Below are positions 1 to 13,200 of a stretch of DNA of 64,000 nucleotides, one piece after another; the stretch's first letter is position 1, and every line of letters begins with the position of its first letter. The position numbers and the translations under genes were made by a program. The notes beneath the pieces were generated by a model that saw only the letters and a program-made list of their open reading frames with translations, was not told where the DNA came from and ran no database searches. Origin of the DNA: Cenococcum geophilum 1.58 (taxonomy: Eukaryota > Ascomycota > Dothideomycetes > Gloniales > Gloniaceae); assembly GCA_001692895.1 (NCBI GenBank), contig KV748194.1:1054001-1118000 (forward strand), in the 5' to 3' direction.

Positions 1-1844
1 TCTTTTTTAGATCTATACTAAGTTGGCCTAGTTTAATAATAAATCTAACAAAATTGGTCTTTCTGGTAAAAAACTCGCATTTCTTAATTACTACTAGCAT
101 TTGTTCTTCTTATAGTCTCTTTAAGACCTATTTAACGTGTTCCCCGTATTCTTCCTTAGTTATTAAGTAGATAATAATATCGTTAAGGTATACTATAATA
201 AATTTATCTAAGTATTCTCCTAATATATTGTTAATACGCTTCTAGAATATTACTAGTGTGTTTATAAGCCCGAATTATATAACTAATGGTTTATATAGTC
301 CTTCCTTTAATCTAAAGGCTGCCTTCCATTTATCGCCTTCCTTAATTCTAATCTAATAGTACGCCTATCTTAGATCTATCTTTATAAAGATTTGCGCATT
401 ACCTATCCTATCTTAGATTTCGCTAATTAAGGGTAAAGGATACCTATCCTTTCTAGTAATGCTATTTAACTATCTATAGTTAATATATAGCCTTAGTTTG
501 CTATTCTTCTTTAGTATAAATAGTACTAGATAACCCACTAATAACTGCGATAGTCTAATATATCCCTTCTATAAGTTTTCCTAAATAAACTCTTTTAATA
601 CTTTACCCTCTTCTTTAGTAAGCTTATAGATTAGAAAAAATCTTAGACTTATTCCTAGTTCTAATTCTATCTTATAGTCCTATACTATATACTTTACTAG
701 CTTTTTACTTTCTAGTAACTATAGTTTCTTGCTATACTTATAGTATCTTTTTAGTATATAACTTAGTCCCTTTTCCGTTTCTTTATAGGTTACTCCTACT
801 TAGTACTATACTAACTTAGCTTATTATTATATCTTACGGCATTAAGTATCCCTAATATTAACTTAACCTATAATCTAATTAATCTATAGATTATATTCCT
901 GTAACTAAGGCATCCTTAATACTGCCTTATTATTTCCTAATAGTAATATATTAAAAGATATCTTAATTTATCTCCCCTTAATAGTTAACTAAATTGGTCC
1001 TATTTTAAGATTAATAATGCCTCCTCTATAGGCTATTAGATCTTCTAAAATCACTACCAATAGGTAAAGATACTCCTTTTTCCTGTGTGGTAATCCTATT
1101 CTTTTAACTACTATTAGCGAGATATGGTTCCTTATTACTCTACTATCTATTAATGCCTTAAACTGTTAATCTTACTACTTAACTTATAAATTTAGGTATT
1201 GTCCTTAAATTCCTTTAAGGGTCTAAGGCTCTACTACTAGTTCCCTTTAGCTCTATAGGCCTCTACTTTTCCTAACTATTAGCTACTTAATCTGGTTTAT
1301 ACTTAGTCCACCTTTAGCTAATACTTAGTTCGCTTTTTGTCTTTAATATACTATAGATATATATTCTTTAGGTATTCCTACTACTATTATCTATTTAGGC
1401 ATTCTTCCATAAGAAATCTTTTTAGCTAAAGTATTAAGTCTCCTAGCTCCTAAACTTCTACTAGATGCCAGCTATATATATACTTAGCGTTTCTATACTT
1501 TTATTTTTCCGCTATCCAATACATTCTTATAAGGTATTTTTAATACTTATTCTTAGGTGTTCTATATATATTATACGCATTATCTACGTATATAATCCAC
1601 GCTAATATGTAATATACTTAGTATTTTAGGTTAACTTTTGGCTCGTCTTTATTCTTAAGTTTAAACCTTTCTTATATTAATCTAAACGTCGCGACCTTAT
1701 TCGCAGGTACTAAGATACGTCTCTTACTTCTCCAGTCCTCTAAACGCTCCTTTAGATCCTTTAATGTTATAATTAAGGCTCCTTTAATATAACTTATCGC
1801 CTTTTCTATAATCGGGTGGTTTTAGATAACTTTCTTATCTAACT

Positions 1845-4800
1845 TAGGGTTGGGTAAAATTTAATCTTATCTCGATACAATCGACGATCGACAATCGATA
1901 TAATATCTCGTATCGATTAAAGTATCGTGATATTCTCTTGGCATTCCCCACAAAATTTTCTTTTATTGAATTTACTACTTTTTTACTGCAGTATCGTACG
2001 AAACATGGCTTTAGAAGCGGATTCATCTCTTTTTAAAAATACTCCTAGCTTAATTAAGAGCTCTAGCACATAATAGGCACAGCTTCGATCTCTAGTCCAT
2101 AAATTTACTCGCCCACTATATAAGAATAAGCTAACATACGATAAAAAGAACCGAAAGCTTATATACTGCAATTAGTGCGAAAGTTACTTAGCACGATTAA
2201 CTACAAATATAAAAGGACACCTTAAGAAAGACTACGCAATCTCTGTTAACTTAAAACAGCCTTGTATAAAAGAGCAAGCATTTAGGAAGCTTTAGGAGCT
2301 TTAGGTATAAACAGCATTAGAATTTAGGACAGACGAAGTTAATTCTATAGTTCTTATAAAAGTTCTAAATAAGGAAGTTATCTAGCAAGCTCTTATTAAC
2401 TTAGTTATTATATAAAACCTTCTATTCCGGATTATAGAGTGGGAAGAGTTCTATATCTTCTATTAGGCTCTTAACCTAAAGTCGTCTAATTTAATAATAA
2501 CAATATATAAAGAAATTTCTTAGATAATTACCCATTCCTTTTAGTTACAAAAAGACATCGTACGAAGACGAGTTCAATTAGCGTTAACAAGTATTTATCT
2601 TTCTATTAATATCTAGACGTCTCTAAATAACCACCTTCTTCTCGCAGTCTGCGCCCACTTTATTAATAGCCAGGAAAACTAGATAAAAGCTCTTCTTACC
2701 CTTTATACGGTACCTAGTTATAGTAGAGCTAAATAATAAAATACTCTTCTTCTAGTCCTAGAGGAGTATAAGATTATATAAAAGCTTGGAGCTATTATCG
2801 TAGATAATTCTATAACAAATAATACTCTCTATTATACGATCTAGAAGTATCTTACTAATAACGAGGATATTACCTAGGATCCCATCTAATAACGTATCCG
2901 CTGCTAGGGATATACTATTAATCTCACCATCTAGGCCTTCCTCTTTAAAGATACTCTTAAACTTAAGGCTATTAAGTTATATAAAAGGAATAATATAAGC
3001 GGAAAGGAGCAAAGTTATAAGAAAGAGATTAAGTAGAAATAGGCTTTCTAAGCAATGGGCCCACTTAGGAAGCTTTATAATATTATAGTACACTTTTATA
3101 CCTTAGTAAGTCGTATAAAGGAGTTTAAGACTTTAGTTAGAAGATGAGTTCCACTTAATAATTATATAAGATAGAATAGCTAGTATTAAATACTAAGCGT
3201 TTTACTTAAGCACGAGTTAGGAATTAATAACTATATTAAAAGCAACTTTAATACGCTTAAGGAGGATTATATCTCGCTATAAGACTAAAAGCTTCTTTAT
3301 ACGATTTATACCTTTCTAAAGCTATTTTACTATATAATATTAGAGACACAAGGAGATTATACAACACTTAATTAAGTACTCTTTATAATAGATGTACTTA
3401 TTAAATATATAGAGAATTCTCTTATATAACTCTTCTTCTAGGTACTTTATTTAAGCTAAAGCTAACATTATATAATAGGCACTCTTTAAATTAAATAAAG
3501 CTCTTTTATTTTAAGTAAAGAATATATAGGCAAAGTTTAATAAGTACTACCAGAGAACAGATAACTCCCCTCTTTATGCCGCTATACTTATTCTTTACCC
3601 AAATTGTTATATAAAGTATATTAAGACATTTTAGAAGAAGGAGTGGTAGAAAATAATACTTTTAAAGGTTTAATGGCTCTAGGAAATATACCGAGAATTA
3701 GAGAAGCCTATTACCTCTCTTTAAACAGTATTGTATAACAAGCTATTATAAGATAAGTATAAGGAACTTAATAAGTACGATTAAATTATAAACGAATTAA
3801 ATAAAAAGGTTACTTAACTAGCAAGCTAGGATAAGTACGATAACTACTGCTCTAAAGTACCGTACGAAATTAAAGTTTCTCCACTTTAGTGGTGGTCTTA
3901 AGAACAGCAAATAAAGCGCTAGCTGCGGCTTTCACTCTTTACAAGAGAGGTACTTTTAATTCTAGCCATAAGTAATAAACTAGAGAGAGTATTTTTAGGA
4001 GGGCGTTATACGGTATTATAGGAGAGAATGCAGCTTGGATTATAGAACCTTAACAAGACGAAGTATATAAAGAGCTAGCACTAAAGTGGAATTTTAAAAG
4101 AAATATAGTAGTTGTACGGAGAAAGGTATATAAGAGATATATTATATAACACTAAGGGGTAGGGGTATAGGATATATAAATAAAATAATTATAGGTAAAA
4201 GGTAACTACTAAAGGCGTATAGGTGGCATAGGTAAATATATGCTAACTTTAAACTTAATAGATTATAACTTCAAATCCCACTAATATTGTCCTTTATTAA
4301 GAATCGGGAAATACAATTATCTAGTACACTTCCCGTCCTACTATATAAGAGATTCTTCGGCAACATTACCATACTATAAGTAAACTCTCCTTTCTATACA
4401 ATATACCTATATAACTAACTACTCTTAGAATAAGCAGGAGAGGGTAGAAGCTTTACTAGCAATTAATATAGAGGCTTAGGTGGGGGGTGGGCGATTAAAA
4501 AAGCAGGTGTAGACGGGGAGGCGGGTATTAGAGAAGCAGGTGTGGATAGGGAGGCCCTTATATATAAATGCAATTCTAATTTAGAGCCGTGAATCTCTAA
4601 ATATAATTATAAGTAACCTATATTACTTATATAAGGTAGAGAGCTAATTAAAGCTAGCCCTACAAGGCCTATACGGCGACTCTACGTCGTCTAGTAGGCC
4701 CTCGCCCCTTTACTAAGTGTTAGAGTCTCCTAGGGTTCTGTAGTAGGTGCTATGGAAATTACAAGTAGCGGGATTATAGAGCTTAATGTTCGTCGTATAA

Positions 4801-5133
4801 TAAAAATTCTTAGCCTATAGCGGCGGTAGCAGGAGCACTAGAGGGTAAGGATCGGATTGTGGAATTGGAGGATACTAAGGAATAGATAAAAGTTACTAAA
4901 TTTAATCTCCTCTCTTTTTTATTACTTTTATTTTATTTTATAGTATCTTATATAAGGAGAAGCATAAATAGAAAGGGTAAAAAGGAGATACCTAATTAGT
5001 AGGGAAGCTAAGGACGTTAGTAGATTACTCGCTTATTTAGTAGCGGATCAAAAAAGATTGATTAATATGATATGATATAATATAATCTCGCGTATTATAT
5101 TAATAACGATTGTTTAGATTTTACCTAACCCTA
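1845..5133 (+). mobile_element. hAT DNA transposon, complete ends, inserted in Gypsy family A copy 1
   Basis: Both ends are defined. The left end starts TAGGGTTGGGTAAAATTTAA and the right end is its near-complement, giving a TIR of about 19 bp with two transition mismatches. It is flanked by a perfect 8-bp duplication ATCTAACT (1837-1844 and 5134-5141), the hAT target-site length. It is 3289 bp long and carries one plus-strand transposase gene. The first ~165 b and last ~90 b keep normal CA/TG content and contain ATCGA-rich subterminal motifs, while the interior is RIP-saturated. The insertion sits in the gag/pol part of a minus-strand Gypsy relic and so is younger than that Gypsy copy. Confidence 0.9.
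2000..4150 (+). pseudogene. hAT transposase pseudogene
   Basis: Transposase of the hAT element at 1845-5133. Near 2165-2250 a BED-type zinc finger can be read (C-N-x-C spacing followed by H-L-K-K-D). Near 3960-4110 the hAT C-terminal dimerisation motif is clear: NKLERVFLGG, then ERMQLG, then a degenerate ECLKxW-like block. Many in-frame stops of the CAG/CAA to TAG/TAA or TGG to TAG kind show that RIP destroyed it. In an intact relative it would bind the TIRs and cut and paste the element through an RNase H-like catalytic core. No intact reading frame of useful length remains. Confidence 0.8.
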
Positions 5134-7807
5134 ATCTAACTATATATAGAAATCTTCCTACTTATTATTGTGCCTTTACCTATACTACTTTTAGTACAGC
5201 TGTTAGAGTATATACGGTTTATCTATAAGGAAGTATCTTCTTATTACTATATCGTAATAGCCCTTAGTATATCGTTTCTCAAACCTAGTTAGAATCCCTA
5301 GATCCTCTTCTTATTCTAGTTTAGTAAGCTACTTAGCTCTTAGTATACCTATTCTAGGCCTATTAGTAATTCTTTATACTAGTACTCTATTCCTTATACG
5401 ACCTAGTATACTAGATCTCTTATCCAGTTTCTGTTCTTGCTATAAAGTAATTTACGCCCTAAACTTCTCTATAGTTTCTTCCTTTTCGCGTCTTATAAGT
5501 AGATCCTTAAAGTCTTCTTACTTCTTAATCTTAGTATTAACTCTTTAATCTTTAGGCTGAACACTATATTCCCCTAGTAAGTCCTCTAGGTCTATATATC
5601 TGTCTCCTAATCTAGTTGCTATTTATGCTACAGATTCTCTAATCTCGTTAATAGTCCTTATTTATATCTCGAAATCTTGGTTTTATAGGATTCTTAATCC
5701 TAAGCTTACTTCTTTTTTAAGCTTAGCTCCTACCTTAGTCTAACTAGGCTTAGGTGTTCTTATCTTATCTTAAAAGTCTTAAATCTTACTTATCTTGTTT
5801 TAAGAGTCTTATACCTATAGGAAACTCTATCCTAAGCTCATTTGTATATCTTTAAATTAAGCTACTGCTCTACTTTATCGGTTTTTATCCGTTATAGGTC
5901 CTTAAGCTTACCTTATCTTATTTTAAGAATCTTAGTCATCTCTTATCTCGTCTTAAGAGTCTTAAGCCTTTGGCCTTTTGCCTTTATTAAGTGATAAAGT
6001 AGCACTAGCAGTTATCTACTTACTTAGTCTATATAAGACACTCTTCCTTTTATCTTATAAAGCAATAGATACCGTATTTAACGGTATTATAATACCCATT
6101 ACTAAACCTTACTCTATAGCGGTCTTAGTCTCTACTTCTAATATAACTTCTCTAAGGTTTATACATTTCTAGTAAACTGCCTTTATTTCCTTATTATCTA
6201 TAAATATTTCGCCTATATTAAACTTGTTGTCTTTAATATCCGATCTACGCGATAGTTTATTAGTTCCCCTATATTCTAAGGATTCTAGCTCCTATAGCTA
6301 GTAGCTTACGCTATACTTAGCGTTCTTATAAATTTAGCATGCATTATTATAACAAAACGCGAAACTTCTAATTAAATATTCTCTTATTCCTTATAGTATA
6401 CTATTATCCCTTTATACGTATATATCTTCTACTAGTCTAGTTCCCTTTATTACATAGTAACTCTAACTATCTTTATAATCCCTCGCGAAATAACCTTATT
6501 TCCCGCAATTTATATAAGCTCTATCTTTACTATAGAGTCCGCCTAAACGTCTTCTGCTACTAAGATCCCTAATTTAGCCTCTATTCCTTAGTCCTATAAT
6601 TACTAAATTCTTAACTTTTAGGTTTTTATAGTTTCTTACTCTATCTCTTATAGGCTTCTTTAGTACTACTTAGGTCTATTAGCTCCGCGCTATACTATAG
6701 TTTCTAACTTAGCTTTAGTTATTATATACTTTACGCCTTATATAACTATAAAACTCTATTCTAACCTCTTTTAGCCTATTCCCTTTAGTAGATCTAATTG
6801 TTAATCTTAATCGCTTAATCTATTAACTCTCTTAGGGTATCCGCATCTTTTATTAGAATAATCGCGTTCTAGACTTTAGCCTTAAGTCCCTATTTATACT
6901 ATGCTATAAGCGCCCTATTATTCCACTTAACTTATATCGCTAATGTCTAGAACTATATTATATACTTAATTGCTAAGGTTCGTTACGTAATATCTTAGAG
7001 TTTCCTTTTTACTATAGTTGTTGATTCTGGGTTCCTAAATATTTATATAAGTTACTCCATAAATCCTTTCTAACTTAAGAATATAAATCGCACGTCTTAG
7101 TTAGTGGTCGTTATTCCGTTCGCTTATATTTCCGTAAGGTAAAGCTTAAACCACTTAAGTGCTCTTCCTAACAAGAATAGTCCCGCATAGGCTATTCAAT
7201 CCATAGATATTAGTAGCTTTACCCCTTCTTATATAACTTTAAAGTGCATTTATATAAGAAATCCCTTAAGCTTTAATCTCTCCCCTAAAAATCTCTTAAT
7301 TAATAGTAACTTAATCTTCGCTACTCCTATCCCGTTAATCCTATTTTCTAACGTTATATTATTCTCTATTAACTAGTCAACTATCTTTTATAACTGTCCG
7401 ACCGTTACAGGTTACTATAAGTTAGTATCTGCTATACTAGTGTCGTTTCCTAATCTTAAAGTAGTTGCTGCCGTTAATAGTATTATAGTGGCTGCTTTTA
7501 GTAGCATGTTNTTTAACTTTTTNTATTTAATACTGTAACTAGGTAGTAATTATATAATAGAACCTTATAGCAGGAACTATAATAGGCTTATTATTAGGCT
7601 AGGTATATAGGTAATATAAATTAAAGTTAATAACGTAATAATAACTAGTGGAGTAGTTACCTAATAGATTAACTCTAATTATATTCTAAGAATNANTATA
7701 AGGAAGGAACTATCTAGGTAGGGACTAAAGGTCCTTAAATACACAACCGTACTCCTATAAAATTCCTCTTATACGTAATATACGTGTGCTCTATCTACTC
7801 TGTTACG

Positions 7808-7840
7808 GATTATATAGATTATATAGATTATATAGATTAC
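7808..7840. repeat. Short tandem repeat, 9-b unit GATTATATA
   Basis: About three and a half copies of GATTATATA in direct tandem, just outside the recognisable LTR of the left Gypsy relic. It sits between GTTACG and GTCACGTAAC and is probably replication slippage. Confidence 0.8.
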
Positions 7841-8281
7841 GTCACGTAACCTTAGTTACTATTCCTCGTTATATAGCTCTATCAGCTCTATTTTAGACCG
7901 TACTTATATTAACTAACTAGCTTCTTTTAACTCTTCTCTAAGTAGTTATAACATTATACTTAAAGCGTCCGTAACAATTAAAGCAGATTAATATTAGAAG
8001 TAGTGGTTAATTAAAGGCCTTTTATTAAGCAGTTTAATTAACTATATTAACTTTAATAGAGCTTTAACTACATCTTAGCTAATAAGCTTAAATATTAATC
8101 TTACTGGCTATAAGCCAGCTTAGTAAAATACATTTAATAGAGCTTTATATTTAATTAAATCTAATATAAAAATAGAGTCTCTAAAGCCCTTACCACTAAC
8201 GTTATTACTGATTTTAATATCTATAGAGGATAATTTTAGATATATTTAGACACCATTAGATAAATTAAGGTCAATTTTTAA
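7841..8281. other. Unclassified AT-rich relic
   Basis: About 440 b of RIP-type AT-rich DNA with no open frame. On the minus strand near 7990-8080 a short stretch resembles the end of a Copia RNase H region, but too weakly to assign. It carries no terminal repeats or duplication I can see. Probably a fragment of an old retroelement. Confidence 0.4.
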
Positions 8282-8365
8282 TTAGATAATGTTAATATTT
8301 ATATATAAAGAGGTGCTGCTAAAAATCCGTAATAAAACACTATGAACTTTATACAAATTGCCTAA

Positions 8366-8490
8366 TTCGGACAGCGAGCTAATAGCGTAACAGTCAGCGT
8401 ACCCAATTTTGACGCAGCGGACAGCGAGCGATCCATTTAGCTGAGTCAGCCAGCGATAAGGCCTCAAAGCTCGCTGTCCGCTGACTGTTG
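8366..8490. repeat. GC-rich foldback with repeated GGACAGCGAGC motif
   Basis: CGGACAGCGAGCT near 8368 recurs in direct orientation near 8418 and inverted near 8467, and AACAGTCAGCG near 8390 is inverted as CGCTGACTGTT near 8478. The arms could form an imperfect hairpin of about 120 nt. This segment keeps CA/TG and CG dinucleotides although it is bordered by RIP-mutated DNA. It could be a subterminal (end) region of the hAT relic that follows, or a small MITE. No matching target duplication was found. Confidence 0.5.
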
Positions 8491-8544
8491 GACACACTGA
8501 CGAAATATAGGGCCTAGCTCTTTATTGGTGGACTTAGGAGCCAT

Positions 8545-8750
8545 AAAAAAAATAATGGCTAAGGCTTTTAATTCTTGCCATGAATATCCTCTCTATTTTA
8601 GCTATGAGCGATAATCTAGAGAGAGTTTTCTTAGGCGGCTGTTGTATAATAAGCTAGGAAAGAATAAAGATGGGAATAGACAGCCTTAAAAGAACAGAAT
8701 GTTTAAAAAACTGGTATAGAAGTGGGATTTTAAGCGGGGTTATTTAGAGT
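8545..8750 (+). pseudogene. hAT transposase C-terminal fragment
   Basis: The plus-strand frame beginning near 8572 reads as the hAT dimerisation domain: ILAMNILSILAMSDNLERVF, then ERIKMG, then ECLKNWYRSGI. One stop replaces the expected Trp before ERIKMG (TGG to TAG, a RIP-type change). Only this 3' end of a transposase gene is present; nothing upstream continues it. It is a third hAT lineage in the window, closer to the hAT consensus than the other two copies. Confidence 0.75.
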
Positions 8751-8830
8751 CTAGTTTACCTTTATTTTCTTATACGGTAAGGGTTTAAGGGGTAGAAATA
8801 TCTCTTTAATAGGATTAATTATACGGGGTG

Positions 8831-10267
8831 CCAAGGAATCTGCTATCACGTGCTGTGATTATCAATTAGATTGTGATCGTCAATCAGAATCTCGCAATCA
8901 CAATAATCCGATTGTGGCTGATTGTTTACAACCCTGTACACCGTTTTAGCTGCCCTAAGGGCGCCATGCCGGGTCTTCTATTTTACAGAGGTAGATCCTG
9001 GGTAACCACCCGTCTCACCTGCAGCAGTGGTTCCGTGAGGCCCTCATCCGCCTGTCTACCACGTGCTGTAAATGTACGGTGCCCAGGAGAGAAGCAAACG
9101 CCTGAAATTAAAATTACAAGAATATATGCGCGTAGGGTAAGTTCCCGTGCAGAAGAGATGATCGAAATCAAATAATCAACAAGTTGTGAGTACCCAAATT
9201 ACCTCCGTTCCGTGCCGTATATTGGAGCCGGGCCTATTTTACGGGCCTAGAGTTCTTGCATTGATATCCGTCTTCCGCCAATATCGCGTGTGACATGTCT
9301 ACCACTGAGAGAGACTCAGTTGGTCACTTCAAGTCTGTTCCTGGCCTCCAGAAACTGCCCTAAGAGGCCTGTTTGTACCATATATTGTGCTGCTTTCTTT
9401 GCTGACCATGCCAGGTTCAAGATCGAATTGAAATCACCATAACTTCATTTTCGGCACCGATGCCAAGAGTCACCCCGCGCGCATTCCTGGAGAGAAAAAA
9501 AAGGCCCCTACGCAGGCAATTCGCCAGACAAACACCCTCGAGAGCCTATACGGCAAGCCCGACCCGCTTGGGTTTAGATGTTACAGAGAACTGGAAGACA
9601 TATGAGTTTATACCCCTCCGCTGCACGGTTGTGATTCCATTAAGAGTCTGTCACGTTAATGCGAGTGGTTGAAGACGGAAAGACGATGGTGGAAGTTTTG
9701 CTGGATAACTAGTGACCTAATTTTTAGCTAAGGCTAAATCTTAATATGAAAGGAGCTTTACGGTACGGGGCCCACAAGATAACCACTCCAATGGTATTAT
9801 CTAGCCAATTAAGGAGTATACCAACCCTGTCCCTGGATGATTTGCTTTTCCAGAACACGGAAAATATGGAACGACACAACAAAGTGACGAGCCTCTGGAT
9901 TAAGATAACGTCTGCTCCAAGTGGTGGGTAGTGTCTAATGTTGATTGCTGGTAAATCAAACCCGGGATGCACAAACCACCCCGCGACCCAGAAGATGGAC
10001 CGTGTGGCGTTTTGCAGGTTTTGGATCTCACCAATAAACGTTGCTGTGCCAAAGAAGTGGAAACGACTGCAGGGGAGGCCTTGCGAGCATGTAGCCAAGC
10101 CTCGCAGATTTCGGACGGGGGTCAGAAGTCGGCGGCCAAGCCTTGCGGATTTTGGACAGTGCATTTTGCCTCGCCTTTAAGAATGGTAATGGTATAAATT
10201 CCTTCAGCTTGCCGCTGGACGACATAATCCATCGTTCGCAGTTTTGTTCCTGGATTTATTCCTCAAA
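8831..10267. other. Intergenic DNA, 5' side of the Clr5-ankyrin gene
   Basis: Ordinary base composition without RIP. It contains a diverged repeat shared with 53890-53985 (separate entry), clustered ATTGTGAT/ATCACAAT words near 8850-8930, and a short direct repeat (AGCCAAGCCTCGCAGATTTC near 10091, again with changes near 10134). Open frames of 60-146 codons occur (longest on the minus strand, 9724-10164), but none has a recognisable domain or a convincing start, and they overlap one another on both strands. Confidence 0.5.
8941..9045. repeat. Diverged interspersed repeat, copy 1
   Basis: Shares the ordered blocks GGCGCCATGCCGGGT, TCCTGGGTAAC, ACCCGTCTC and TTCCGTGAGGCC with 53890-53985, separated by small insertions and deletions. 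It is non-coding and not RIP-saturated. It could be a SINE-like or MITE-like relic; no ends were definable. Confidence 0.6.
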
Positions 10268-13200
10268 ATGACCTTTCTACCGCAGGATAGGGCGGCGGCT
10301 GATGCCCTCTGGGAAGACAACAAAGATACCCTACGGAAATTGTATATCTCCGAGAACATGACTCTTGACCAGGTCAGAGGCATCATGGCTGAATCCCATA
10401 ACTTCGAAGCGACGTATGAATTCCATGTCTCTGGCCTGCAGACGTAGACAAAGCAATAAGGTTACGGCCTTCTCATGTACTGACATATACGAACAGGAAT
10501 TCACAATACGAACGTAAGTTCAAACAGTGGAAGTTCCGGAAGCACTGCAAAAAGAAGGATTGGGTCACCATCAACCGAGTGATTTCGAAACGTAAAAGAG
10601 AAGGAAAGGAAAGCGAAGTCCTCATGGATGGTGCCCTACTTCCACTGAAAAAGGTTCGAAAAGAAATCAACCGTAATGAACCTACGTATTCCTTGGAGAC
10701 ATATAGCGGGGGTAGTCTCTAACTAACCTCGAATACGAAAAAGATCTAACTCAGTGTTGCAGCACCGACACCAAAAGTGCCAGAAGGGTTCATGATACGC
10801 ACGCCTTTGGCATCGCCAAGCCCCAAAATGCCAGCACGTGCTATGACCTACACATGTTCATCGGTATCTACCCAGGAAATGCTAGAAAATATGATATTAG
10901 TTCCTCGAGCGGTATCCCATCCGAGAGAATACGAAAGCACGTCGTTCCAGGAGCCAGTACCTCTCGAAGGAGAGTTTTTCTGGGGTATCGACCTTCCCTT
11001 TTTCAAGTTTGTAGCGTTTTATAATTCGCGAGGTCTGTTTTGCTAATTACACGTGTCGTCTTATACTGATCATAGTTAGTGGGCGGATCTCATATGCATA
11101 ATGGAAGACTATCAGAGCTCTATCACGAGAAACCTGAGAATTCGTCGAGAATCTTAGGCATCAAGCCTAACTCAAGCTTCCCACAAGCAGAGACAGCCTT
11201 TGAATCTATACAGACAACGGTGCTGAATTTTGTTGCCCGAACCACAGGACGCAGCGTCACCAGATGCACAAGCTTACTTTTACCAACGATGCATTCAATC
11301 ATGCCTAAAGTGGACATTGAGGGTCCCTTTTCAGTTATCCAAACCATGGAACAGCCAACAGAGCACGACAAGGCTACTGAGATGGTCAAGTTCATGTTCT
11401 TCCTGTTATCCAATAACCTGCTTGATATGAAAACCAATGCTGCAAGCGAGGCCGTCATCTCATGGCTACGAAGTAATGAAGGCACGAAGCTCATCGAGAA
11501 TCTTCCGATGATGGAGGGCGCAGGTTTTGAATCGATAGCAGAAAAGCTCTTTCAAAGCGCAATCCTTGCGAAAGACTTGCCCACGGTTAAAGCGTTGCTT
11601 CGGACGGGCCTGCAACCAGACAAGCAAGTTATTCGGAATGATTATGGCCGGAGGCTATCACCGCTTTTACTAGCTTGCGGATCGAACGATATAGAACTGG
11701 CGCGCTGCTTAATTAAAGCAGGTGCTGATGTGAACGGAGTCAATGTCACAGCAAATAATACGAAAACACCTTTGATCGCTGCCATCAGGAATTCAGACTC
11801 TGAGCTCGTGTCTCTTCTACTTGAAAAAGGAGCTCAAGCTAATCGACCAGACTCGCCGGACTTCCGACCCCTCATCGAAGCCGTAAAATTTGGAGATATT
11901 GAAACAGTTCAGCTACTCCTGTCGGCAGGTGCGGAAGTTAAACCCAAGCAAGGCTCTCATTACACCGCTTTGCATGCAGCATTTTATCATGAGGAGGGAC
12001 CGGAATTGTTAAATCAGGGGGGTGTTTTGCGGGTCGTTAAACTTCTTCTGAAAGCCGGGGTGGACATCAATTCATCACGAGGAAGAGATCCTGGGCTGGA
12101 CGGGACGACCGCCTTAGATATGGCTGCATATGCGGGTTTTCTGGATATTATCAGGCTACTCTTGTCTCGGGGTGCCGAAACGACCGATGCAACTCTGTTC
12201 TTCGCAACAAGAAGTGGCATCACTCAAGTAGTCCACTTCCTACTTGATGCCGGAGCAAATATCAATGGCAAAACAAAGTACGGAAATACTGCGCTTAAGG
12301 AAGCGGTCCGTACTGAAAACGTTCAGATGGTCGAGATTCTCCTTAGGAGAGGAGCTACCGTGAATGATTTTTATTATGGTCGCGCAATGACTCCACTTCA
12401 GGAAGCATGCTACATCGGNCATGTGGACCTAGTCAAAACTCTTTTGGAGGCCGGAGCTCTTGTCAACCCTCGCGCAGGTGAACATTACCCGTGGTACGAT
12501 GATGGTGCCGATTTTCAAGGAACGGCTCTGCAGGCCGCAGCGCATTGCGGCTCCGCGGAGTTAGTTCGCGTCCTCCTGAATGCTGGGGCAAACCCAAATG
12601 CGCTGGTACCCGAATATGGGGAGGCACCCCTCGTAGCAGCTGCTAGGAAGAAAGATGTGTGTTTAGTGACACTGCTGCTTGATGCTGGAGCGGATGTGAA
12701 TGTGAATCAAGCCCCGAGTAGAGACGAGGATAAAACTGCACTTCAGTATGCCATAGAATGGGGAAACGCCTCTATCATTGAAGAATTACTTGATGCAGGT
12801 GCGGAATCTTCTGAATCCACCGACTCTGAATCAGTGGCGCTCATTGCTGCTGTGAAGAGCGGAGACATGACTCAAATTCAAAACCTTCTGGACAAAGGGG
12901 TAGATATCAACTCCCCATCAGCGAAGTTAGATGGGAGGACAGCACTTTCCGCGGCAGCAGGTGAAAATAATTTGGACCTCGTCCGGTATCTACTCAGCAT
13001 TGGTGCTGATTCCAATGACTCTGTGGCAATCTTACTGGCTGTGGAGAAACGTGCCAGCATCGAGATCATCAGAACTCTTCTTACAGCTCGGTTGAATGCC
13101 TACAAATGCGTTGGAAAGAAATACGGAGGTGCTGCTCTCCAAAGGGCAATAAGGAATAAAGACATTGAGAGGGTCAGAGTTCTCCTGGACGTCGGTGTCG

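Larger units (their letters stand above)
1..7800 (-). mobile_element. Gypsy-type LTR retrotransposon, partial, RIP-degraded (family A, copy 1)
   Basis: Minus-strand Gypsy relic, cut by the left window edge and split by the hAT element at 1845-5133. Read on the minus strand, about 7510-5142 is gag-like and 1836-1 is the protease/reverse transcriptase part. It matches, in order and content, the plus-strand family A copy at 18216-34843; for example the gag segment near 7070-7510 matches that near 20180-20410, and the RT segment near 100-560 matches 31050-31480. A diverged LTR lies at about 7553-7800, its inner half alignable with the LTR at 18216-18634. The element is old and broken throughout by RIP-type changes. 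Four ambiguous bases (7511, 7523, 7694, 7696) sit in its LTR/gag edge. Confidence 0.8.

Noticed and set aside
9724-10164. 146-codon minus-strand frame upstream of the Clr5-ankyrin gene
   Set aside because: No recognisable domain, overlapped by three plus-strand frames, no convincing start context; could be a random frame in GC-balanced DNA.
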